From: Actinomycetes bacterium
GTDB lineage: Bacteria; Actinomycetota; Actinomycetes; Propionibacteriales; Propionibacteriaceae
Assembly (NCBI GenBank): GCA_023458095.1
Contig: JAEXAS010000026.1
Location: forward strand, 62,001-126,000
Direction of reading: 5' to 3'
Length of the DNA stretch: 64,000 nt
The position numbers and the translations under genes were made by a program. The notes below the pieces were generated by a model. It did no database searches. It worked only from the letters and a program-made list of their open reading frames with translations, and had not been told where the DNA came from. Shown one piece after another: positions 9,201-16,102 of the stretch (positions are counted from its first letter, which is position 1; every line of letters begins with the position of its first letter).

Positions 9201-9226
9201 CCCGGACGCCGCGGTCGGCGTCCGGG
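9201..9226 (+). terminator. Terminator of GH71 gene 1
   Basis: CCCGGACGCCG (9201-9211) pairs perfectly with CGGCGTCCGGG (9216-9226) around a CGGT loop, 15 bases after the stop. The stop-to-hairpin sequence is shared with the second unit. Confidence 0.85.
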
Positions 9227-9379
9227 TACGTCCCAGCGACCAGCCCTAATCATTTATTCATCCGACGAATTTCCGCATTTCCCCGCGGGGATGTCACATC
9301 AGACCGCCCCTATGCCTGCACCAACAGACCCCGGGAGCATCTTGATCGGGCCAGACCGCAGCGATGATCGAATGCGTTT

Positions 9380-9397
9380 CTGACTAGGAGTCACCCA
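9380..9397 (+). promoter_or_regulatory. Conserved upstream element of GH71 unit 2
   Basis: Second copy of the CTGACTAGGxGTCxCCC element, 87 bases before the -10 box at 9467. See the copy at 6899. Confidence 0.45.
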
Positions 9398-9443
9398 TGT
9401 GGGGGACCGAAATGCCCCCGTCTTGCGATATGGGTAATTCTTG

Positions 9444-9472
9444 TAGCAAGAATCCTTTATCGGTGCTAGCGT
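9444..9472 (+). promoter_or_regulatory. Promoter of GH71 gene 2
   Basis: TAGCAA (9444-9449), a 17-base spacer and TAGCGT (9467-9472) match the promoter of the first unit. A small inverted repeat, ATTCTTG/CAAGAAT (9437-9452), overlaps the -35 box and could be an operator. Confidence 0.65.
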
Positions 9473-9479
9473 GAAGGTA

Positions 9480-9568
9480 TACCCGTTCGGGGGGAACGGC
9501 GAGGACCCACTCGCTTTTCGCGGGTCGTAACGAATGCCAACGTAACGACCGCACAAAGGCAGGAAGCC
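9480..9568 (+). promoter_or_regulatory. Structured 5' leader RNA of GH71 gene 2
   Basis: Same three stems as the leader at 6998: P1 9483-9488 with 9494-9499, P2 CGAG 9500-9503 with CTCG 9510-9513, P3 9520-9528 with 9545-9552. In P2 a U-A pair of the first copy is replaced by C-G, a compensatory change. The loop of P3 differs, while the stem strands are identical. Confidence 0.6.
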
Positions 9569-11521
9569 ATGCCCCCCACGCTTGGCGGATCCCCCATCCG
9601 TCGTGCCCTTACGGCACTGATTTCATCGATGTCGATGATCGTGCTCACGGTTGTGTCCCTCCCAACAGCAGCGCCAAGCACGGCCGCTGCCGCGCCCACT
9701 CCAGCCGTTGTCCTGCCCGCAGCCACCACTGCGAGCCGCACCACCACCGTCTCCTCCAAATCCATCGCCTACACCGATCGCAAACACAAGAAGACCACCT
9801 ACCGCAATCGCAGCACTTCCAAAGTGCAAAGTGGCCGCTACTACACCTACGTGTCCTTCCCCAGCGTCAAAGTTCCCAGCGGCCGGCGGGTGACCAAGGT
9901 GACCGTGACTGTCGCTCTCCGCTCAGCGTCCCACGCCAGCCAGGGCCGACTCCAGGTGCATGCCCTTCGCAAACGGTGGTCGGGAAGCTACCTGACCTAC
10001 GCCAGCCACCCCGCGGCCAGCACCCGGTTGGCGAAAGCCGCCATCACGAAGAAGACCGGTCGGCTGACCATCACCTTGAATCGTTCCTCGACGGTCTCTC
10101 GGCTTCGTGGCGGACTATCGGTTCGGCTGAGCCGAGTCGGTTCGAAATACCCGGTGAACCTGGCCAAGAAGGTGACGCTGAAGGTGTACACCAGCGTTGC
10201 CACGACCGGCCCGCGGCTGTCCGTCACCAACAAACCGGTGTTTGCCCACTACTTCCCGCCCTATCCGATCTCCTTGGACAACACCACCCCCACTCGTGAC
10301 TACTACGCGACCCAGTACCTGAGCCCCACCGGCGAAGGCAGCAAATTCGCGTGGTGCGGTGGCTTGCTGCGAGATCGCCCGCTGGGCCGCTCCCCGCTGT
10401 CGGGTGATTTCCAACTGGCCGACATGCGAACTGAGGTGCGGCAGGCCAAGGCGGCCGGGTTGAACGGCTTCGCGGTAGACATCCTCACCACCAACACCTC
10501 CGACCGTAACTGGTACCTGATCGAGAAGCTGTTGAGCGCAGCCGCCACCGAAGGCAACTTCTCCATCATGCTGCAGCCCGACATGTGGGCGATGGGCGGA
10601 ATCTCCACCAGCAGCTTCGCCAAAGCGGTGGCCAGACTGTCCAAGTACTCGGCCACCTATCGCGTCAGTGGCTACGTCATCGTCGCGCCATTCAACGCCG
10701 AGGCGAAGAGCGCCACCTGGTACCGAGACGCCCTCAACGCGATGAGGTCGAGCTACGGGGTGAAGGCGACGCTGCTGCCGGTCTTCCTCGACGCCTCGAA
10801 GATGTCGTCCTACAGCAGCGTGAGCGCCGGTTTCGGTAACTGGGGCATCCGTAACACGTCCGCCGCAGCAAGCTGGCCCAACTGGGCCGCCAAGGCTCAC
10901 TCGCTGGGCAAATTGTGGATGGAGCCGGTCTCGGTTCAGGATGTGCGGCCCAACCAGCAGATCTACGACGAGGCCAGCAACACCGCGACCTTGACCGCAA
11001 CCTGGAATCGGGCGATCAGCCATCGTGCAGACCTGATCCTGCTGCCGACGTGGAATGACTATTCCGAGTCGACCAGCTTCGCCCCGTCGGCCGATCATGG
11101 CTGGGCATTCCTGGACCTGAACAAGTACTACCTGAACAAGTACAAGACCGGAAGCTACCGGGTCAGCGCTGACGAGGTCATCATCTCCCACCGCATCCAG
11201 AAGGTCTCAACCCCGGTCAAGTACAGCAGCACGATGCGACTGCGGGGCGGCTCCACGGCAGCGAGCAACCGAGTGGAAGTGGTCACCTTACTCAAGTCCG
11301 CCGCCACCGTCACCGTCACCGTCGGCGGTCGCACGGCCACCTATCAAGCACCGGCAGGGAAGTACTCCCAGTTCTACACCCTTGCCGAAGGCGTCTTCAC
11401 CGCCACGGTGAAGAGGTCCGGGTCGACGGTCGCGACCGTCACCACCAAAGACGCGGTCAGTTTCGCAACAACGGCGCAGCAGGATTTGACCTACCACGCC
11501 GTGACGAGCCTGAGCCGCTAG
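9569..11521 (+). CDS. Secreted GH71-like alpha-1,3-glucanase with DNRLRE-type domain, no PT linker
   Basis: 650 residues. It is a close paralogue of the gene at 7086: the signal peptide, the beta-rich DNRLRE/CBM96-like domain (KVQSGRYYTYVSFPSVKV) and the GH71-type catalytic part (VFAHYFPPYPIS, AAGLNGFAVDIL, LQPDMWAM, TWNDYSESTSF) align through to the same C-terminus (TYHAVTSLSR). The two domains join directly, without the Thr-Pro tract. The N-terminal domain is much more diverged than the catalytic one, so the pair may bind different surfaces while cutting the same bond. Upstream element, promoter, leader and terminator are all duplicated with it. Confidence 0.78.
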   Translation: MPPTLGGSPIRRALTALISSMSMIVLTVVSLPTAAPSTAAAAPTPAVVLPAATTASRTTTVSSKSIAYTDRKHKKTTYRNRSTSKVQSGRYYTYVSFPSVKVPSGRRVTKVTVTVALRSASHASQGRLQVHALRKRWSGSYLTYASHPAASTRLAKAAITKKTGRLTITLNRSSTVSRLRGGLSVRLSRVGSKYPVNLAKKVTLKVYTSVATTGPRLSVTNKPVFAHYFPPYPISLDNTTPTRDYYATQYLSPTGEGSKFAWCGGLLRDRPLGRSPLSGDFQLADMRTEVRQAKAAGLNGFAVDILTTNTSDRNWYLIEKLLSAAATEGNFSIMLQPDMWAMGGISTSSFAKAVARLSKYSATYRVSGYVIVAPFNAEAKSATWYRDALNAMRSSYGVKATLLPVFLDASKMSSYSSVSAGFGNWGIRNTSAAASWPNWAAKAHSLGKLWMEPVSVQDVRPNQQIYDEASNTATLTATWNRAISHRADLILLPTWNDYSESTSFAPSADHGWAFLDLNKYYLNKYKTGSYRVSADEVIISHRIQKVSTPVKYSSTMRLRGGSTAASNRVEVVTLLKSAATVTVTVGGRTATYQAPAGKYSQFYTLAEGVFTATVKRSGSTVATVTTKDAVSFATTAQQDLTYHAVTSLSR

Positions 11522-11535
11522 CCGGGGGATAGTTC

Positions 11536-11568
11536 GCCCGGGCGTCGATCAGCCATCGGCGTCCGGGC
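11536..11568 (+). terminator. Terminator of GH71 gene 2
   Basis: GCCCGGGCGTCG (11536-11547) pairs with CGGCGTCCGGGC (11557-11568), 12 pairs with two G-U. It sits between convergent genes and may also serve the flippase gene. Confidence 0.8.
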
Positions 11569-11588
11569 GAATTGCTGCCTGAGCGCAG

Positions 11589-12842
11589 TCACTCAATAGG
11601 CAGTTCGACATCGGCATCCGGCGACGGAAGAACGCCGGACTCCAGGCACCGGCGGGTGACGAACAGCTTGATGGTCAACCGCACCGACATTCCGATCAGC
11701 ATTCCCCCCAATGCGCCTGGAACGCCGAAGAACCAAGCCCCCACGGCCACCAAGGGCATCCCGACCAGAGTGCCAACCAGGGTTGAGCGCGCCAGCGCCC
11801 GCAACTCTCGATAGGTGCCCAACACCGCATGGCCGAGCACCGCGACGTGGAAGGTGACCACGAGCAGGACCGCGAGCAGGAACACGTCCAGAGTGGTGGG
11901 CATCAGCTGGTTCGCACCCAGGTAGCGCAGGATCCAGGGGCCGACCACCATCGTGCCCGCCCCGATCACCAGCGACATCCCCAGCGTCCACCACATCATG
12001 CGACGCACCCGTTCGGCAGGGTCATCACCGCGAGGCACCCAGCCTTGCAGGAAGGACACGACCGGGAGCAGGGCGACCAGCACCTGCCGATACAGCTTGT
12101 CGACCAGGGCGAATACCGGCTGCGCCATGGGGGCCACCGTGGTGACGATCACCAAGGGCAACACCGTGAAGAGTTGACTCCCCAGACTCGATGCCACCCC
12201 ACCCCCATACCTTTTGAGCAGGGTGATCGCGCCGGGCAAGCGTTCGACCTGTCCAGGTCGAAAGCCCAGGAAGCGCAGAATCCACAGCAGCGATGCCACA
12301 AAGGCCACGACCAATCCCGCGCCCTGCCACATCAGGCCGTACAGCGCATCTGCGCCGTTTTCCATCTCGATGATGCCAACCACGGTGAAGGCCACCCGCG
12401 GCACGGTCTCAACCAACAGAAGCACATAGGGCCGGGCCAGACCGACAAAGAACCAGGTCGCGGTCAGGCCGGTCAGCACCGAGGTCACGCCCCCGACCGC
12501 GGCCAGGTCTGGACGCATCGGGGCCAACAGCAGCGAGGGCACCACCACCGCCACCATGGTGGGCACCAACAGGATCATCCGCACCTTGATCGAGGCCAGA
12601 AACTCCGTGGTGCGAGAGGCCTGATCACCTTGGGCGATCTCGACCGGACCGAAGATGCCCCACCCGTAGGCGATCAGCATCGCGCCGAACGCACCGAGGT
12701 TCTGGCCGAGCGCGATCGAACCCCAGGCGTTCTCACCACTGGAACGAATCATGGCCGGAATCGCGACAAACGCCGCGACTGCGAGCATCGCCATAGAGAG
12801 CCCGAACCCGACCAATTTGTTCAGGCCGGACAATGCTCGCAT
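11589..12842 (-). CDS. Wzx-like polysaccharide flippase
   Basis: 417 residues, almost entirely hydrophobic, with about twelve predicted membrane helices. The N-terminus (MRALSGLNKLVGFGLSMAML) and basic loops between helices resemble the MOP/PST family that flips lipid-linked repeat units to the outer face. Start ATG 12842 has GAGAGGA about eight bases upstream. It is divergent from the acetyltransferase gene at 12957. Its place among a Wzy-like polymerase, a Wzc-like kinase and an initiating sugar transferase supports the role. The MOP family assignment is reasonable; substrate unknown. Confidence 0.8.
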   Translation of the reverse strand: MRALSGLNKLVGFGLSMAMLAVAAFVAIPAMIRSSGENAWGSIALGQNLGAFGAMLIAYGWGIFGPVEIAQGDQASRTTEFLASIKVRMILLVPTMVAVVVPSLLLAPMRPDLAAVGGVTSVLTGLTATWFFVGLARPYVLLLVETVPRVAFTVVGIIEMENGADALYGLMWQGAGLVVAFVASLLWILRFLGFRPGQVERLPGAITLLKRYGGGVASSLGSQLFTVLPLVIVTTVAPMAQPVFALVDKLYRQVLVALLPVVSFLQGWVPRGDDPAERVRRMMWWTLGMSLVIGAGTMVVGPWILRYLGANQLMPTTLDVFLLAVLLVVTFHVAVLGHAVLGTYRELRALARSTLVGTLVGMPLVAVGAWFFGVPGALGGMLIGMSVRLTIKLFVTRRCLESGVLPSPDADVELPIE

Positions 12843-12944
12843 CCCGGAGTCCTCTCAGGGCTTTGACCGCTGACCAGCGGCGCTCGCCTCCGGGCCGATT
12901 CTGCCACACAACCCTTTGGACCCCCGGCTGGGTGGGCCTACCCG

Positions 12945-12959
12945 TAGAATCGCGACATG
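12945..12959 (+). promoter_or_regulatory. Leaderless promoter of the acetyltransferase gene
   Basis: TAGAAT (12945-12950) lies six bases before ATG 12957 with no ribosome site between, so transcription should start at the start codon. It is the best match in the window to the TANNNT -10 pattern with leaderless spacing. Confidence 0.6.
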
Positions 12960-13508
12960 AAGGCACGGTTCGATCTTTCCGGTTTCACTGGCGCCGGGTA
13001 CGAGCGTGGCGGATCCACGCCCAAGCAAGTGCTGTGGCTGCTCACCTCGGGCCTCATCACAACCCATTGGTGGTGCCCGCCACCGCTGCGAGCCCACATC
13101 CTGCGCGCGTTCGGCGCTGACCTCGGCGAAAATGTGCTGATCCGGCATCGCGTACGAATCCATTGGCCCTGGAAGCTGTCCGTGGGGGCGAACTCCTGGA
13201 TCGGCGAAGGCAGCTGGTTCCTGAATGTGGAGCCGGTGAAGATCGGGGAAAACACCTGCATCTCTCAGGAAGTCTTTGTGTGTACCGGCAGCCATGACCA
13301 CCGCTCCCCCACCTTCGAGTTCGACAATGCCCCCATCACGATCGGCAGCGGCGTTTGGGTAGCGACGCGGGCCACGATCTTGCGGGGGGTGACCATCGGC
13401 GACAACGCCACCGTCGGCGCGATGGCGTTGGTGGTCTCCGACGTCAATGACGGCGAGGTGGTGCTCGCCCCCGTCGCAAAGCCCGCCAAACCGAAGGCCC
13501 GCGACTAG
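12957..13508 (+). CDS. WcaF-like hexapeptide O-acetyltransferase
   Basis: 183 residues, matching WcaF and related left-handed beta-helix acetyltransferases. The hexapeptide repeats run about residues 55-165 (LGENVLIRHRVRI, IGENTCIS, IGSGVWVATRATIL, IGDNATVGAMALV). The likely catalytic His is in CTGSHDHRSPTF. It would transfer acetyl from acetyl-CoA to a sugar of the lipid-linked repeat unit in the cytoplasm. The next GT4 gene starts directly after its stop, indicating an operon with tight coupling. The family is secure; the acceptor sugar is not known. Confidence 0.88.
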   Translation: MKARFDLSGFTGAGYERGGSTPKQVLWLLTSGLITTHWWCPPPLRAHILRAFGADLGENVLIRHRVRIHWPWKLSVGANSWIGEGSWFLNVEPVKIGENTCISQEVFVCTGSHDHRSPTFEFDNAPITIGSGVWVATRATILRGVTIGDNATVGAMALVVSDVNDGEVVLAPVAKPAKPKARD

Positions 13509-14627
13509 ATGAAGATCCTGTCTGTCGTCAGCCTGGTGAGCCCCGATGGCGCCTACGGCGGACCGTTGCGTGTGGCCGCCAACCAGGCGCAGGCCCTCAT
13601 CGAGCAGGGGCACCAGGTGACCATTGCCGCGGGAGTTCGTGGCTATGAGTCCATCCCCGACACCATCCAGGGTGTTCCCGCCAAACTGTTCAGAGCCCGA
13701 TCCGTCATCCCAGGGACCGGCTTCGCCGGATTGGCCAGCCCCGGGCTGCAGAGCTGGGTGAAGAAGGCAGCCCGCAGCTTCGATGTGGCACATATCCACC
13801 TAGCCCGCGACCTTGTCACCTTGCCAGCGGCCAAGGCGCTGCTCCGCGCCGACGTACCGGTCTTCGCCCAGCCCCACGGAATGATCGACCCTTCCAGCAA
13901 TCCGCTGGCGATCCCGCTGGACGCGCTGCTCACCCGTCCGGTACTCCGAGCCGCGCGGGCCGTGTTCTACCTCACCAAGATGGAGCGCGATGGCCTCCGG
14001 CAGGTGGCTGGGGATGTCACCCTGCTACCTCTGTCGAACGGCGTGCCCTACGCGCCGGATGAGCCTGCAGCCAGGCCCGAGCGCGAGGTGCTCTTCTTGG
14101 CCCGGCTCGCACCACGTAAACGCCCCGCGACATTCATTGAGGCGGCTCAGATCGTCGGGCCGAGGTTTCCTGGGGTTCGATTCACCCTGGTCGGGCCCGA
14201 TGAGGGTGAAGGCCCCGATGTCGAGGGGGCGATCAGCCGTGCGCAAGCGTCCGGGGTGTCGGTGACCTGGGAGGGTGCCTTGGCCCCAGAGGCGACTCTG
14301 GACCGCATGCGCAAGGCATCGATATACGTGTTACCCAGCGTTGGTGAGCCCTATGGGATGACCGTGGTCGAGGCGCTGAGCGTCGGGCGCCCGGTTGTTG
14401 TGACCCAGAGTTGTGGGCTGGCCGACTTCGTGAGCGCCCACAATGCTGGCAAAGTCTGCGACCTCAGTTCAGAAGGCCTGGCCGACGCGATCGGCACCCT
14501 GCTGGCAGACCCGACCGCAGCGTCCGCCATGGGACGACGCGGCCAGCGAGCGGTCCGCTCGGAGCTGAGCATGGCCGCTATCGCCCGAGAGTTGTCAGCT
14601 CAGTATTCGGCGGCGGTTTCTTCCTGA
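13509..14627 (+). CDS. GT4 family glycosyltransferase
   Basis: 372 residues with a two-Rossmann GT-B fold. The N-terminal half starts MKILSVVSLVSPDGAYGGP and has GHQVTIAAG. The C-terminal half has VLFLARLAPRKRP and the E-x7-E motif in EPYGMTVVEALSVGRPVV. It adds one sugar to the growing lipid-linked unit at the inner membrane face. The ATG follows the acetyltransferase stop with no gap. Its 3' end overlaps the convergent polymerase gene by 50 bases, so the two transcripts can pair. The donor sugar is not predictable. Confidence 0.9.
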   Translation: MKILSVVSLVSPDGAYGGPLRVAANQAQALIEQGHQVTIAAGVRGYESIPDTIQGVPAKLFRARSVIPGTGFAGLASPGLQSWVKKAARSFDVAHIHLARDLVTLPAAKALLRADVPVFAQPHGMIDPSSNPLAIPLDALLTRPVLRAARAVFYLTKMERDGLRQVAGDVTLLPLSNGVPYAPDEPAARPEREVLFLARLAPRKRPATFIEAAQIVGPRFPGVRFTLVGPDEGEGPDVEGAISRAQASGVSVTWEGALAPEATLDRMRKASIYVLPSVGEPYGMTVVEALSVGRPVVVTQSCGLADFVSAHNAGKVCDLSSEGLADAIGTLLADPTAASAMGRRGQRAVRSELSMAAIARELSAQYSAAVSS

Positions 14628-16020
14628 CCCAGATGAGTCCCACCATCATCACCACAAGCGCCCCGGTCGCCTGAAGCAGCGAGCCTCGCCACAGAATCAA
14701 GCTGTAAACCGACAGGATCGAGCCGACGACTCCCCACCAGCCGGCCTGGGAATAGGCGGGCACCATGCGGTCATCCAGAACACGCAACACGAAACCGATG
14801 ATGACGAATCCGACAATGACCGCGATCACCCCACCGTTGACCAGCAACTCCGACCACACCGGTGCAGACAGGTTGGTGAAGGAATAGCCGCGATAGTCGG
14901 CCAGCATGATCCCGGTGTCCTCGGGTTTGGTGGGCCACATCGTGCGAGGCACCCAGAACAACAAGCTGCCCAGGAACTGGCGTCCGGGGACGACGAAGCC
15001 ATCGACGACGTAGGAGTAGGCGTTGGCGATCTGAAAGAAGGCGTCATAGTCCGGATTGCCGATGTACTCACCGAAGAAGCTCTGCCGGGCCTGAAGCTGA
15101 GAGTCGTCATGCCGGAAAACATTCAAGATCGGGAACACGAACAAGAACGCGAAGATCGTTCCCAACATGGTCAGGCGTGCCCGGTTCTCGGTGGCTGCCG
15201 CTCCCAGGAACATGACCAGCGCGAAGGCCACCGTTCCTGCGGTGTAGCGCGCCGAGGTAAGTGGGTTGGCAACGAGCATGAGCCCAACGAATCCCGCACC
15301 GAACAACAGCGGGTAGACAACGCGTCCCGTCTGGCCCGAACTCAGCGAGCGCCACAGTTGAGCGAAAGCGCCCACCGCCACCAGCAAAGGGTAAATCGCC
15401 ATTGCATAAACGATCGCAAGTGTGGAGGAGTCGCCCCAGGCATAGGACTGCATGATCGCGGAGGTGGTTCTGTCCGAGAAGATCGCTGACAGTCCCATCT
15501 TGGAAACGTAATAGCCCACTGCGGCGATTCCCACCACATAGAGCACCATTGCTTTCCCAGCGCTGATGCCGGCTTCGGGAAGCTCCCCGACCGGACGCTT
15601 GCGCGCACTCGCCCAACGGGCAAACACGCCTACTTCGTACGCGACCACACCACCCAGCGTGACCAAGGCGGCCGGAACATCCAGGGCAGGGCTCATCCCT
15701 GAGGTCGTCCAAGGGATCTCGCCGGCTCGGATCGAGGCGGTCGCTGCGATCCCAATGAAGATGTAGGTGAAAACCCAGAAAAAGAAATCGAACAACCGAG
15801 GCACGCCCCGCACCCAGCGCACCGACAGTCGAATTCCGCTCCACACGCCGATCAGCCAGGTGATGATCCAGCCTTGGCTGCGACCAACATCTTCCACGGT
15901 GAAGACCAGCGCACCAGGGATTCCGACAGCCAAAACCGCGATGGAGGCCGCCATCGCGATGACCCAACCACCGGAGAGCGTTCGTGAACGACGAATCGGA
16001 GGCGCAATAACGGGGGTCAA
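14578..16020 (-). CDS. Wzy-like polysaccharide polymerase
   Basis: 480 residues with about twelve membrane helices and a large outside loop around residues 280-370 (FGEYIGNPDYDAFFQIANAY), a layout shared by O-antigen/oligosaccharide repeat-unit polymerases. The start is probably TTG 16020, because GGGAGG lies six bases upstream; ATG at residue 23 would lose part of the first helix region. It would join repeat units outside the membrane in the Wzx/Wzy route. Polymerases are poorly conserved, so the call rests on topology and on location among flippase, Wzc-like kinase and glycosyltransferases. Confidence 0.72.
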   Translation of the reverse strand: MTPVIAPPIRRSRTLSGGWVIAMAASIAVLAVGIPGALVFTVEDVGRSQGWIITWLIGVWSGIRLSVRWVRGVPRLFDFFFWVFTYIFIGIAATASIRAGEIPWTTSGMSPALDVPAALVTLGGVVAYEVGVFARWASARKRPVGELPEAGISAGKAMVLYVVGIAAVGYYVSKMGLSAIFSDRTTSAIMQSYAWGDSSTLAIVYAMAIYPLLVAVGAFAQLWRSLSSGQTGRVVYPLLFGAGFVGLMLVANPLTSARYTAGTVAFALVMFLGAAATENRARLTMLGTIFAFLFVFPILNVFRHDDSQLQARQSFFGEYIGNPDYDAFFQIANAYSYVVDGFVVPGRQFLGSLLFWVPRTMWPTKPEDTGIMLADYRGYSFTNLSAPVWSELLVNGGVIAVIVGFVIIGFVLRVLDDRMVPAYSQAGWWGVVGSILSVYSLILWRGSLLQATGALVVMMVGLIWVRKKPPPNTELTTLGR

Positions 16021-16065
16021 ACCCAGCCTCCCTCGCCGGAATCAACAGTCCGGCAAGCCTACCGC

Positions 16066-16071
16066 TATTCT
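16066..16071 (+). promoter_or_regulatory. Possible -10 box of the Wzc-SGNH operon
   Basis: TATTCT fits TANNNT and lies 31 bases before ATG 16103. No clear -35 was seen. The 82-base divergent spacer must hold promoters for both neighbours. Confidence 0.35.
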
Positions 16072-16102
16072 TGGGCGTTAGGTTCAAACCACAGGGGGAT
16101 GT

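Larger units (their letters stand above)
6899..11568 (+). repeat. Tandem duplication of a complete transcription unit
   Basis: Unit 1 (6899-9226) and unit 2 (9380-11568) each contain the upstream element, promoter, leader, GH71 gene and terminator in the same order. Catalytic-domain DNA, leader and flanks are most alike; the N-terminal domain and promoter spacer have diverged. The duplication is therefore old enough to diverge, yet the control region is conserved. Confidence 0.8.

Noticed and set aside
11829..12866. 345-codon frame opposite the flippase gene
   Set aside because: Gln/His/Arg-rich translation typical of the antisense of a hydrophobic membrane protein gene.
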